Origin: Serilophus lunatus
Lineage: Eukaryota; Chordata; Aves; Passeriformes; Eurylaimidae
Assembly: GCA_013399895.1 (NCBI GenBank)
Contig: VXBA01005459.1
Coordinates: forward strand, 924,258-988,257
Reading direction: 5' to 3'
DNA: 64,000 nucleotides
Shown one piece after another: positions 12,801 through 27,097 of this stretch (its first letter is position 1; each line of letters opens with the position of its first letter). The notes beneath the pieces were generated by a model. The model saw only the letters and a program-made list of their open reading frames with translations. It was not told where the DNA came from and did no database searches. The position numbers and the translations under genes are program-made.

Positions 12801-15515
12801 GCTTTCTTTTAACAAAGCATCTGTCATGACTGACCTTGTAATCCTACCACATGTCTCAAAGTGACAGTTTCACTAGCAATAATCTGCACTTCAAAAATAT
12901 TTGTTGGTCTTATCTGAACATTTAGGACCAAAGTCTTTACCAAATAGTCAACTCAGGCACTGAAATAAATGTGAACTGTCCAAAATTTCAAAATGTCAAA
13001 ATTGGTCTCCAGTAATAAAAATGAAGTCCCTGCAAAAAATAACAGACATACTATGACAGAAGCTATTTCATTTTATAAGTGAGAAATTACTAAAAGGCAG
13101 CCTAAAAGATATGGAAGAAAGAGCACCATAAAAGACAATTTATAGCAAGTAACCTGTAAATTCAACTTGTTGCAGCACTCGCACAATCAGTACTCTCTAC
13201 TACTATAATGAGTTCCCCTTTGGAGATGGCACTTTTCTCCTCCCAGGATACTTTGCCTCCTCTTGCTAAGCTGTCCTTAGTGCAACACTAGTCTTACCCC
13301 ATTCTCAGATAACAAAAGTACTACATAAGCTACTCTCACAAGCCACCTTGTAGTGGCACTACAGAATAGAATGAAGACAGAGACAAGGTGCTTCCCGCCT
13401 GCCATCCCCACTACTGGCAAAGCTAGCCAGACAAGCATTCATGCCAGAAAGCTATCAGAAGGGTTTCTCTCTTTCTCTAAATGAGAATCTCTCTGGCAGG
13501 TTTCCATGGGCTTTGCTGCTTTCCATAGGACTTGTCAAGGGCAAGCTAAACAAAATGCTCCACACTCCTAGGAAAACTGAACTCAGATGCTGTAGGCAGA
13601 TCACGAATTAGTAAAGACAGGTGGAAATTCCACAGCAGATGCAGCTACATGTCTAAAGTGTAACGGGATTCTCAATTTCAAGTAAACTCTCATGAGAATC
13701 AATATAATTCCTGTTTTATAAAGCTATGATGCAAAATGCAGAGTATTTAATGTTGCATCTGCATTTCTGGTTTCAGGGCACTAAAGTAACACTCTTGTAT
13801 AGAAGTATTAATTGGACATGGGCAGCTGGGAATCCTGAGAGATGAGCAAATGGCAAGACAGAATTGTGGGTGTACAGTTAGTCTTGGATAAGAGCAATAC
13901 TGTAAAACATTGGAGTGAGTGAGCATATGAAGAAGATTAGCTATAACACTGCAGCTGTTTAAATTGTTATATTTAGTTTTAGGCTGTAGCCAGACACTCA
14001 TCAAAGAAATGAATGAGATGGTATTAGAAGCTAATATACCTTGCTTACTTGTTTCTGCTCCTCCGCTGGAGACTGCTATTCCTCTAGCAATCTAAACTTG
14101 TGAGCCTCTCCCATCTACTCCAGTACAAATTATTCAGCTTAGTTTAAAGCCTCTTCTGAACAAGTTAAGGTAACTCAGGTAGCATAACGTTGAAGCAGAG
14201 AAAGACAGAATTCTGTTGTCTCTTTTTGTGAGGCTTCAGCCTTTAGAAGGGGTTTAGTACAGAACAGCTGAAGAACAATGACATCTTAAACCACCACAGC
14301 TGCTTCCGTGATGATTGTCTGAGAGGGCCCCAGTGTTAACTTACTGAGATGCATACACGGGCAAGGTCATACATATGCTAACTGCTAGAGCACGTTTACA
14401 GATTTCAGTAGAAAAAGAATACCGTATTGATGTGATTCAGATGCCAAAGCACTGACAACTAGTGCAATTTAAGATGGTTATGGAAACCAGACATGAGTGC
14501 AGCTTGGTTCTGGGGTCTATGGAAAACCTGCATTGTTGTGAAGGGACAGCTAGAAGGCTTCATCTTGGTTGCATCCTATTTTGATTATTGCAAGACATGG
14601 ACATTTAGGCAATTCATTCTCACTTTACTTGATTATAAGTACTGGGAACACATTTTTAAAATTGAGGAAAGACTTTTATTTTGAATCCTTCTTTTACTCT
14701 TATAAGATCAATGATACATTTCCTATTACTATTCATCAAGGACAGAATAATGTTAACACTGGTTCCTTTTGTAAATCATACCCTTCCATTCTGGAACACA
14801 GTATTGAGAAGTTAGATTCTGCAGCTGTAAGTGTAAACATATCTGCAGTCTAATCAATAAGACACTAGTGAGACCTTATGTTAATGAGTATATTGTCATT
14901 GTTATTTCCTAATTCCCTCAGGCATCATTGTTATCTTCCTGTACAGAAAACAGTTTTGGAAAGGTGTCTCAGCAAGTAGCACTTCCTTTGTAGATGACTT
15001 ATACTTTGAACCACTTTATTAGACAACAGGTGCTGCCAGCCAGAAAGTACACACTCAAGTGCTGCAATGATGCTTCTGCCAGTCATGAGCTGTCAAGTGT
15101 GCGCAGGATTAGGGAAGAGCGCTGCACAGCTCCTAGACAAAGAGGCTTAGTCTTGTGATGACATCTACTGGCTAACCACAAAGGCACCAACCCACACGAA
15201 GGGAAGCTCATTCCAACATTTTCCGTTCCCAAACATTTTAGGTACACGACCTAACCTCAGAAAGGGGAGGTTACAACAGAAAGGAAAATAAGGGCTCATT
15301 GAAAAAACTTAACTGTGCTGTTGATGCTTATTCTGACTACGTAACTTGCCTTCTCCCATAGAAAAGAAATGCAAAATACACACGTGATGATCTATATTTG
15401 GAATGTATTGTAAGTAAAAATTCTCCCTACTGTAGCAGTTTTCTAGCTTTCCTTTTTTCCCATACCTTTCTTGTCCTACTTTTTTCTCTTCTGTAAGCAT
15501 GAACACTTTGTGAAG
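9882..15515. other. No recognisable feature
   Basis: About 5.6 kb of AT-rich unique-looking sequence. No CR1, LTR or exon was recognised. Short open frames (for example 11157-11447 minus and 14493-14853 plus) look like chance frames. Confidence 0.5.
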
Positions 15516-15720
15516 TGTCTATGGTTTGCCCCTTTTTGAGTGGAAACAAGCTCTGTTGTGTCAGGCAGCATCAGGCTCCACGTAGCTGCTTGCTCACGCC
15601 CCCACCAGTAGGATCGGGGAGAGAACTGGAAGGTCAAAAGCTAGAAAACACTTGCGAGTTGTGATAAATACAGTTTAATATGAAAAGCAAAAGCCACACA
15701 CAGGACAAAGGCATTGTGTA
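15516..15720 (-). mobile_element. LTR 3' end fragment of an avian endogenous retrovirus
   Basis: On the plus strand this starts TGTCTATGGTTTGCCCC and continues through CAGTAGGATCGGGGAGAGAA, AAAACACTTGCGAGTTGTG and ATAAATACAGTTTAATATG. Read on the minus strand, that is the end of a common avian ERV LTR: a TATTAAACTGTATTTATC poly(A)-region motif, a run to GGGGCAAACCATAGACA, and a CA terminus at 15516. The 5' part of the LTR is missing or too diverged to see. Family assignment is from memory of the motif. Confidence 0.65.
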
Positions 15721-18700
15721 AGTAGCCAGTGAGCTACACTAAAGAGACTTAGAATAGACTCTCCTGCCAAGGTAGCCAGCTCAAGATAAAAGCATTAACC
15801 TGCCAGATTTAACAGATTTTGTACATAAGCAAGACTCCATCTAAAGATAACTCTAGGGAACTAACTTACTGAAAAAGTATTTAAGTAATTTAACTACAGG
15901 GCAAAGGCTGCTATTAGCAGCTGGTATAAATGTGCACAATAAAGTTCAGAAAATTAAATCTCACACACACATTTTCATTTATTGAAAGTTTTCCAACATT
16001 TTTTGATCAGAATATAAAAACTAAGATTAAAGATTCAGCCCACTAACTAATCGATATTCCTACTTTTCAACAATGACCTTTTAAAGGCTTAAAGTAGAAG
16101 ATATCCCTGGGTAACACATAAGGTATTTCAACAAACTATGTCACATGAACAGGAGCACTGCCAGAAGCCAGCTATTACTCTGGAAGCACCCTTCAATGGT
16201 CATTCAGTCGGTTTGCGTAATTTCTTTTCTCTTTTCTTCCCTCTAGGTAAGACCAATTATTGGACACAGATCTGAGAGCACATAGGCAGCTTTCTTCGAG
16301 GTCAGGAAACAACTACTTAATGTATCCTGCTTTCAACTTTGCTAATGAATGGGTAACTCCTAGGTTAAAAATTATCCTTCAAGGTTTATGTACTTTATGC
16401 TAGAAAGGGCAGGGAGAAAAAAAAGAGTGACTTGAATCCCCTGCTTGTTGTATGTTTAACCTATGCCTGTGAAATAAAATGGCAGTAATCACGAAATATC
16501 TGTCAATTTGCTAACAAATATTTTTGATACGTATGCTAATGCCATTATGTGGGGGGAGAGGGGGGAGATATTAAGGTTAATGGAGCTGCTAAGAGGATTG
16601 AAGTATATTTTTTTCATAAAGTCAAAAAGCTTTCATGTAATTTCTGTTTAAAGATTTATTCCACATTTCTGACTCTGAGGAAAAAAAAAAAGGTGGAGAT
16701 GCTCAGATTTTTAAAAAATCAGGTGATTATCTCCTCCATTTTACATAGTTGCCTAAAAATCTGCCCCGAACACAACAAATGTCCCATACTTGATTCTGAA
16801 AACAGCACAGTGCTGTAAGTGTGCTTCAAGTTCCCTTTTCTAGTGGCCACAGGTATACATACCAAAGAAAATAAAACATGGGGAGAGGGAGAGACAATAC
16901 AAAAGTGTATTGTTAATGTGCCCAATCAGGTGCAAAACCAATGCAATGTCTTACAACGCAGTCTCACTTCAGGAGGGCATTAGCAGCTTCTTAGCTATTA
17001 AGGAAGGTGTCAGTTAATCGTGAGCACAGAACTCATCAAGTGAGCAGAAAATAAATTTAGATACATCCCATTCCACAATGCCCATGGCTGAGCCTGTACC
17101 TTGAACACCTGCAGAACCACACTTCTTTTTCTGCTTCTCAGCACCATGGCCCAGAATTTGGCTTATTTTGTCAGAGCAAGAGAGAGGTTGTTATGTTACA
17201 CAGCCACAAGGATACAACCTACAAGTAAGCCATGATCAACAGAGTCCTGCTAACATGTATTTTTTCCAGCAACAGATTAGTGTCACAGCCCAGTTTTTAT
17301 TGTAGGACTTGGCATGTCCCATCAACTGACACGACACAGCCTTTCGGCAAACAGTGTATTCGGCTGTGAGCAGGCACCTTGAGCACTTCACATACCTTGG
17401 TGCTTTGCAGATATTAACCCTCTGCCAGTTCCCCAAACCACTCCTGGATTCCAAATAAAATGAGAATTCCTTTGCAAGGCCTGTCAGTAATAAAAAGCAC
17501 AAACGTGTTCATCATGGCCCTTAAGAGTTCCACTAAACACATCAAACACCTATTTCCGACACATCTCCTTGGGGCAGTCCTGTGCAGGAGTACAAAGGTG
17601 ACGTTTCCCTGGCTCACTACCATGTGTGCCCCAGTAAACCACTGTTTTGCAGATTTCCTCCTCACTGCTCACTCCATTTTCGTCATCTTTTATGAACTCC
17701 TCTTTGTTGCTCATCTGTTTGTAATGACCACTGCAGTCTCTCCTGCTAGCTAATAAATTGAAGCTTTCCAGCCTACAGCCCATCACAACAGATCTCATCT
17801 GTTTTTATTTCTATAGCCCATATCTCTACGACTTTTATGTATACAAATTTTTAATTCACTTCTATGACACTGAAGACGTGATGCAGCAGCTTAGTCAGAA
17901 TGTAAGGGGCACGGCACAGCAAGAAATCTGAGGAATATCATCCTAAATTTTACAATCATTACTTTTGGTGGGGCTTTAGTCCATTGGATTGAATAATTAA
18001 TTCCACACACTCAGCCAATCCAAGAAAATCTCAAAAGGTTAATCTTCTATCCATGTAAATATGGTTTGCATCATGCTACCATGATACATTTGTGATGTAG
18101 TTATTAGCCATACTCTAAACCCCAAGTGATTTTATTTTCGAATGCATCACGAAGTTCTAGGATATATATTTTAAAGGCAAGAACAGAGGCAGAAATCTGC
18201 AGTATAAATATTAGACTTCATTTCCTTAAATGTCTGTCTTTAGTCAACAAAGAGAAAAAGCAGGATTTACCTTATCCCAAAAAAGATATCTAAACTAAAT
18301 TAGATTAAGTAAATTCCTTCCTCGAAAGACAGATTTAAGATGTTGTAGGCTAAATAAGGACAATGAAAAGGAGATAAAAGGGTTTTTTCCTACCAATGTG
18401 AACTGCAAGAGAGGGACTGAGGGTTATACCCAACATTACCAGCCAGCTGTGACATGACTGAAAAAACGAATAGAGATTTCAATCTCACTCTGTTCTAGTG
18501 CCTTTCTCCAACCCCCTATTTTCTCCCCAAGCACAGTAGATAAAGATCTTCTGAAGTGAAGGCAGAAGGAGATAAAAGAGAGGTTTACAAAAAAAAGTAT
18601 TTATAAATGTGTCTCCGTGACCACACTGAAGAGACTCAGTTTAAATTATTTTTATTTCAGCTAAAGTAGGATCGTTTTTCTATTAAAATGAAAAATGCAT

Positions 18701-21700
18701 TTTTAAACACCTCCTTAATCAGGTCACTGAAAAAATCCTATCCCACAAAGGACACATGTAAGTGTATACACTCCTGTGACAAAAGACCAGTCTGCTGAAT
18801 TTCTCTCACCACAAGAAAATCAGATGGTATAAATTTTTAAGACTTAAGACTTGGCATAACCAACACTGTATACATTCTTGTAAATTCTGAAGTGCAGTTC
18901 CAGTAATACAGAATTACATTTAATTCTATATTATCCAGGGTTAAGGTTAAGGGGCCTGGGAAAACCCAGAAAATGAAAATAATAACAAGGGAATTATGAG
19001 ACATGCTGGGGAGGATGATGTGCAGATAGGCAAGCAACTCTATAGGGCATCAGGTCAAGTTTAGCACAGAGTGGAAGCAATTAGTTGAGCCTGCAAGTAA
19101 CTGTGGGTTTGCTTATACAAATAATCCTGAATTCCTCTCTGAAGTTCTTCTTTACCAGATAAAATTTTCAAAAACATCTGAATTACTCAGGAGCCACTAT
19201 TTTTTGGTGAAACTTCACATGCATCTCAAGTACAAAGGGACTAATAAAACAGCATCAATATCTTCAGTTATACAGCAAGGCATCAATTCCACTTCATGAG
19301 GCTTGGAGGTGACAAGCCCAGCAGAGATGTCGGCTTCAGTCACAGAATTCAAGTGGCATGTAGACAACAAAAAAATTTATCTTGCTAGGACAACCCTACC
19401 TGTCTTGCAAGGGGTTGCATTATTCCCAGACTTTATGTCTACTTTCACATTTAACTTGACTTAATAATTTCAGTGCAGCAATTCTAATTTTACCATTTTA
19501 TTTGCTAGCAAAACCTGTTGAGCTTTTTATTTTCTTGACTTGTTCATTATATGGACTTGAGAAGGGAAAGGAAACAAAAAAGATTTTAGTCTAAATTTTC
19601 ATGAATTATCATAATTTCTTCTAATCCCATAAAACCGAAAGCACCAAAATGTCCAAGTATTTAATAGCATCACACATTTCCATTGCAGCAGTTTCTCTTC
19701 CTCCTGCCATGCAAGGATGTGGAAGGACAAAGCATTGCTTATTTTGTTTGCTTGCCTGGAAGCAGCCTATGTGATGACAACAGTACTTTCCTAATCCTCT
19801 GTAATGGCCACAGAAAACAGTACACAACTGCGTTTGCAAAAAATGAAAGATCTAGGCCTCACGATCAGTGCCTGCAGCAAGTGCCAAAGAACACAGCATC
19901 TAAAAACTCCTCTCGAACTTCAAACTCCATACAGAACATCTATGTTTAACTTGATTATAACAATCTGACCAACCAGGCACAGCCATATCTCTTGGCAGCC
20001 TAATGCAAAATAGCATTCATGCCAGGTTCTCAAAAAGCTTCAGTGAGATCTACTTCCATATGTATCATTTCTAGTTATCACAGATCATTTGTTCCAGGGA
20101 TGCCTAATACTGGAATCACTTGGTAGAACACAAATGAAAGGACAGTCTGGGGGAACTGTTATGGTTAAGCAGCTATCCTTCTGATTAATCTATTCAAAAA
20201 GAGGTATGTGACTGAATAGAAATAGTCAAGAACAGATACAACGTGAGATTGGTCAGAATGAGACTGGTTAGAGTATCAGTACTGCAATTTACATAAGAGG
20301 TTCAGCTCACCATGTAGAAAACCTGCAGACATTGCTTCATAGAAAATTTATCTCCACTTTGCTGCATCTGCACCCAAACTATGTGATCATCTTCCTAATA
20401 CTTATTCTGCCATCTCAAGCTGCAGTACCACTGAGTTTCTAGGTCTTTCTGGCTAAAGCAGTTACTGGAGTTTGTTGGGTACTGGTACAGATGGAATGGA
20501 CAGAGTAGCACACTCCTGTGTAAGTCACACCACATCAACACCAATTTTTTCAGATTCTCACAGCTTCAAAAAAACCCAACATCCCAGGGCAGCTCAGTTC
20601 AGTGAGGCCACAAGAACCTTACACCTGTGCTTCAGAAAAGCAAGCTCAGCACTGGCAGTCTTGGCATGGATGGCCATATGCTGTGAGTTGACTCCATATG
20701 CTGCAATATGAACATTCACAAACAGACCTGGATCAAGCACAGGCTGAGATCTGCTCTAAGACCCTGGTCACAATACAGTGATATCACACCCTCATACCCT
20801 CAATGTCCAGTCTGCACTTCAGGCAAATCTTCCACTCAACTTCATGAAAACTCTACTTGTTTCATCTAATAAAAGACTTCATGATGTACCAAACACACAC
20901 ATAATAGAAGATTCTTACAAAGCATAGAATACAAATACGTATGTAGACTACGTATTCTTACATATTTGTGATGATCAAAGTAGAAGGCAAAGGATATTTT
21001 CAGTCACACATTAGATAGATCTGCTGCAAAGACACCACAGAAAGACCTTTTTCCCTTTAAAGTAAAATTTTCAAGAATGTATTTCTGCCTGAGATGATAG
21101 ATCTCTCATTAAAACACATAAGGAGAAACAAAAGACATATAAAAAGTAACCAACTCATAAGAGTGACATTTCAACCTGATGTTCCAAACTAAGCCCCTAT
21201 TTTTAAAGTAAAGAGAATTTCCAGCTGAGCACAAATTGTAAATTTTGGAAGAGATATGTGTATGTATAACTTAAAGCTCCATCTGGCAAAGAATAAGCAG
21301 CAAAAAAGGACAAATTACATAGAAATCCTTGTGAGATTCACTTCCCATTTTCATTACTGTAATTCTGTAGGCTTTCTAAAGCATTACTCTTTTTTTCTGC
21401 AGTACCACAGAAAGCACTGTCATTTCATATTACTCCAGAGAAAATTAATTCTATTACTTAAATTAACTTCTTAACAAATTAAAACCCCATTTTTTTTCTA
21501 AATAGTTTCTGGATGTATGGCACTTTCTTTTAGTCTGTTTCTCTATTTATATCCTTCATTGTCTCTGTTCTTTGCCTACAACTATTCAAAGCTGAAAGTC
21601 CAGGTCTTTCTCATGCAGTTGCACCTACACTAAGACATCATCTCATTTTCTCCAAACCAATGGCTAAGAATTTTCTTATTTTGTGCTGCATGAGATTCCT

Positions 21701-24145
21701 TATTGTACTCCCCCTTCATATTCGCAATTCTACTTGGCAATCACCATGTCCAAATTTCAATTTCCTCTCAACAAAGCCTTCCACAATAGTGTACATATTA
21801 GCATGTGAAATATAAATACATTTTCATATAGTCTTCATTTGATGACAGATATAGGTAATACAAATATTTCTGTAATAAAAAGAATTAGTAGGACTGTAGT
21901 AGTCCTTAATTATCCTTTAAAGTAATATTTCTTTAAAGTGCAAAAGTCTGACTATATAGATATAGCCTTTTGTAGGTGAACCTGAATTTATGTTGTTACA
22001 ACTATATATTTTTTAATTCAGTTTAAAAAATGAACTTTTTGTGTATGTTTATTAAAGGGCAGGATTGCTTTTCCTAACATGTTATTTGTGTTCTGTGTTG
22101 CACCACACAAATGCCCATAACTGCAATGAAAAGTATAGAAACAGTACAATTAAGAATGTGATGAATTCAACAACATCCAGACTGGCAACGTAGTGTTTTA
22201 AATCGATGTTCAATCAGGATAGATTTCTAGGCAGCTTTTAAGAAATTGGTAAGGCCAGACACACCAACATATACTTCAAATGAGGGGTGAATAAAAAGCA
22301 TTAATGAATTGCATGATACTGTACATTGTGATGCAAATCTTGATCTCGTGACCATATCTGCTAGGAAAATAACAAAATTTTGCCATAGCAGCTTTAAACA
22401 TTACCCTCCACAGCTGTTCATCCCTTACTACATTAGTGACAGACCTCCAGCCATGTTAGTGAAGCAGAGTATTTGTCCTTGCCCTAGAACACCCAGTCAT
22501 AGTTCACCATCTTAGCTTGCGCAGCTATATAGCTGGACTAACACTGGAGCCACTAAAATATGCATACCACTCTGCTGACTCTCTAAGAAGGCAGCTACCT
22601 CTGGCAGAAGGGGATTTAGTAACATATTAAACCACCACACCTGTTTCCTCAGTAAATGACAGTCAAAACTTGTTTTTTCAATCCTCCCACTATCTTCAAG
22701 AAGAGCTTAGGGACAAAATTTTTTGACAAGTAGTGTCAGCAAGCTTAGATATATTTGTTTAAAAGCAAAAATATTAGCTCTTTAACCAGAAGATACGTTC
22801 AGATCTTTTCCCTCACAGAGGTTTCTTTCCCTTGCTAATGTCCCCGTCAGTACACTGGAGCAGAACACTCCCATGCTGCAGAGGAATAGCAGTCTTTACA
22901 TTACACCCTACCCCAAGCACAGAGAAAGTGAGGGTAGCCCAATCCATCACCAATTCCCAACTTTTGGTAGCATCATGCATTGCAATCCAAATAAGCAACT
23001 GCAGCATAAACAAATAGAAGGCATCTAGCTTTAGACTGCTTAGTTAAAAAATGTATATGGCAGTGGCAATGCAGAATTCAGCATGCACAACCGCTCCTAA
23101 CACTGCAGGCTGCTTTTGCAGATCAAACTGAATACCAAGCTGTTGTATCTACAGTGCTATTACTACCTGGTCCAGACGGTAATGTCAGTTCAGGTGCCTC
23201 TCTACAGCCATTATTCTGCCTTACAATTACACTGCTGCAATTTAACACAGCATCCATCAAGAATAGATGATTTTTGTGTGCTTTGATGCAGACCAGAATC
23301 GTTGTGAATACTCAAAATAGTTTTAGAAGTCAGCTCACCATATCACCTTTTCTAAAAGATTACATTTTATTTCCATGCAAAACCAACCTGGTTAACTGCA
23401 ACACTGACATAATATTTTCAGATCCACCGTTTAACAAAATCATCTCTATTAAGCCACAGAATAGCTCATTACTATGCTATACGGAAAATTTGAATGCCTC
23501 ATCACAGTTGTGCATGAAAATGTTAAGTACAGTGATTTGTTGTACAGTATCTGATTATGTTAGATTAAAAAAAATAAAAGCAACACCAAGCCCAAACACA
23601 AAAAAGGAAATTTGGCATGCACGTGCATGCACTGTCTCTAAACAGAGGTGTCTTCAGAAAGAAATCTCCAGAGGCAACGTTTCCTTTGTTACGCAAAAGA
23701 GATAGTAAAATGTCTAAGTTGGCATCGCTACAGACACTGCATGTCTAAACAAACATGCCGCAATTTATTATTTTATTATAGCAATGTCTCTGGCTATTGT
23801 CTGGACTTGTCTTCCCAACTTTCCCTGAAGTCCATGCAAGGAGAGAAAGGCCTTTCCAGCGAAAACTCAGAAGCTGAGTAGTCACAGCTGCTTTTTGAAG
23901 ACCTTCTTTCTTGGGCACAGGCCTGCAAGCATGGGCTGATACCTTCATCCCCAGCACTAGAAAGCTACTGACTCATTACTAGGTGGGAGACTACTTTGCC
24001 TCAACATGCACACCACCAATCATTAATTACACAATCTTTCAAAGAAATTTTTTTAAGAAACAAAACCAATGAATCTTCTTTTGAAAAATCCTGCAATGAT
24101 GTTGTTTACTGCTCAATTCTGGGTGATAGGGTTAAGGCATAACAG
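15721..24145. other. Presumed intron; no gene recognised
   Basis: AT-rich sequence without recognisable transposons. Overlapping open frames at 17236-17798 on both strands are the densest coding-like patch and are discussed as a finding. The 143-codon frame at 23274-23705 (plus) is low-information and matches no family I know. Confidence 0.45.
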
Positions 24146-24222
24146 CAGTAGTGCTGGGTTGATGGTTGGACTCGGTGATCGTAAAGGTCTCTTACAACCT
24201 TAATGATTCTACGATTCTATGA
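24146..24222 (+). mobile_element. CR1 LINE, extreme 3' end
   Basis: GTTGGACTCGGTGATCGTAA then AGGTCTCTTACAACCTTAAT and GATTCTACGATTCTATGA is a CR1 3' terminus in plus orientation, truncated to under 80 bp. Confidence 0.9.
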
Positions 24223-26494
24223 AACACTGAAGTGTTTGCCTAATGACTTGGTTACCACCTCTTGTATATTTTGCCATCTCAAAAGGAGATTATTTTGATG
24301 GCATATTCATTATATGAGTTCCACATTCAACTATGTAATCAAATATTTGATGTAAGGGATGCCATTTATTATGCTAGAACATAAGGTAGTAGCAAGCTAG
24401 TTCTTTCTATTGAACGAATTTTATAGAATTATAATCCCAATACATGTAAGTGCATGACCTGTGACTTCAATAATCTAACTGCATATCACCTACAAAACTC
24501 AAGCTACCATCTCGTGTAATGTACTTAAGATGTTGAACCCACTTTATGGTTTAGTGATAATCAACTTGCAGAACAGTGTTCCTCTTCTGGACAAGAGCAA
24601 TTAAGGTACACTTTCATTGCTTATTACCTCAGTTCCAAGCTACATCTATCACCAACGTTGTTGCAACATTCTAAAGAAAATAGAAGAGTTTTTTTCATTG
24701 AATGATTAGAAATATTTGAACATTTAATAAAAATTAACAGAATATTATGAATTAGAACACATAAAACTTTTTCTATTTTATAATTGTGTGTACGTACATT
24801 TTTCATTATGTACAGAATCAGATTTTTCTAATAAATATCACAGATATGTATACAATTTCCCACCTTTATTTTTTGCATCATTATTTTCTTCTTTTTAAAA
24901 TTTATATGATTATTACAAAATATACAAACTCTCTTGACATATTCAAACCTCCAAGAAAAACTTGCCTAGGAGATAATGGAGATATCAGCCTGGAATACCA
25001 TTCTACAAACAAAATGGACTCATTTTATAAACAGTCTTCTCTCTACTGTTAAGCCACTAGTTGGCAAAATATGTATTAAAACTTTTTAAACAGTAGCTAG
25101 AGAGCTGTTTATTCATTTAACTATTAAATTTTCTTAGCCCAAGGAGCCCAGGAGTATGGCTGCAGGGTGATCTTGCTGATTAATTATGGGATGCTTTAGA
25201 TAGGGGGAATCTATGCCTTTGTGTGTGGCGGCATCACCACTATTGCTTGCACAGAGAGAACAGGTACAGCTAGATAAAAAAAGGAGATGGGACTTCCCCT
25301 TTGGTAGGCAGCACAGTTTCAGGTTGCCTCAAGCAGTCTGTGAAGCCCCACCTAAACACACAGCTGGACAACTGAACTGAATCAATACAATAGCTCAAGA
25401 CCTCTACTGGGGAAATTTCAATTCTCCTCTCTCCTCCAGTCCTCCAATTCCTAGATGTGGAGTCTTCCTACTGCTCATCGCTGTCTGCCTGGTAAACCAA
25501 CTCAACGCCCTACCACTCAGTCTAACAATCTACTGGCTTTCTGCCAGAACAGTTGATTAAATCAACCTATCATGCTATAAACCAGTGTAAAATGAGATAG
25601 AAAAGGATGAGGGAGGGAGAGTGGGCTCTCTTGGCAGCAGCAAGTCATCATGTCAGATTTGACTGTATCATTAAATGATGTTTTAAGGGAAGAACCAAAC
25701 TGCTCTAAACTCTGTAAAGAGACGATTGAGATAATTAACTAATTTCAGAGGGCTACCTGGCTACATAATACCTGAAATTTCCTCTAGAGGTACCTGTATT
25801 TCCTAAATAAATCTCTGGAGGTATCACATTTAGTGCTAAGAGACAGGTGGCATTGATTGTGGATTTCCTCTCCCTTTCCTACTCCCCTCAGCCTAACAGC
25901 ACCTCTCCCATTAATATAAAATAAAAATTAGGGATGGAATTCATTCCAGCTGTAAAGCACTTTCATCATATGTGAGCACATCCTTTCATACCTCTTACAT
26001 GATTCTTTTGATGTTCTCCTATTTTTTAAATTTAAAGAAAAATTAACACTTTCATATTTGCCTCTAAATCCCATTTCTTCTAATTTTACCAGCCACTGTG
26101 TGTACAAACATCTATGCTCCAGCCTATAATACTGATACAAAGAGAGAAGACAGAAAATGATAGCTTGCAGCTGCTTCACCATGAGTCAAGATATTAAATG
26201 GCAATAAATCTTGTGAGCTGCTGACACAGTCTCTTATGTAATTTCCCCAGAATTCTATGAGATGGACTTTCTAATTATAGTCATTGGTTTCTCTAATTAT
26301 GCTCCATTTCCATGTTGAGTAAGACAATCAGTTTCTAGACCTATCTCATTTATCAGTGATTCACACTGATTTGGAAATGCTTCTTGCATATAAAATTTGT
26401 AAGGCACTCATATTCATGGCAGATTGCACACTTAAATATTAGTTTTGCTTCTTCCCAGATGAATGAAATATTGACTGATAGATGATAGTATGAA
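24223..26494. other. No recognisable feature
   Basis: AT-rich sequence. Nothing supportable seen. Confidence 0.5.
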
Positions 26495-27097
26495 CATAAA
26501 CAGCATTCTGGGCTGCATTAGAGCATTCTGCCAGCAAGTTGAAGTATATAAGCCTTCCCTTCTACTCAGCCCTGGTGAGACACACATGAAGAGCTGGACA
26601 CACTTTTGAGAGCCTCAATACACAAGAGATATGGAGATACTGCAGGAAGTCCAAGGCAAGGCCACAAAGGTAATTAAGGAACTGGGAGCAACTAACTTTC
26701 AAGGAGAGATTGAGAGTTAGGACTATTCAGCCTGGAGAAGAGAAGGCTGAGGCAGGAATTTTTACAATGCATGGTAAGTACCTGATGGGAAGATGCAATA
26801 AAAAGGAGTCAGACTCTTCTCAGAGGGGCCCAGTGACAGGACAAGAAATAATGGGGACAAACTGAATTCCAAGATCCATTCAAACCTAAGAAAAACACTT
26901 CTTTACTGTAATGGTGTTTGAGTAGTGGATCAAACTGTCCAGAGAGGTTGTGAGGTCTCTAGCCCTGCAGATAATTAAAACCTGACTGGGCTCATTCCTG
27001 GACAATCTACTGTAGTTGATGCTGCTCTGTGCAGAAGTATCAGACTATGTGATCTCCAGAGATGGCTTTAAATCATTGTTATTCCACGATTCTGTGG
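26495..27097 (+). mobile_element. CR1 LINE 3' fragment, strongly diverged
   Basis: The order of CR1 ORF2 C-terminal landmarks is kept: CAGCATTCTGGGCTGCATTA, then CTCAGCCCTGGTGAGAC, GGACTATTCAGCCTGGAGAA, GTGACAGGACAAGAAATAAT and a final CCACGATTCTGTGG. Numerous substitutions and indels mark it as an old copy. Confidence 0.88.

Noticed and set aside
23274..23705. 143-codon plus-strand frame
   Set aside because: No recognisable motif, no splice sites or promoter context, and AT-rich surroundings. Probably chance.
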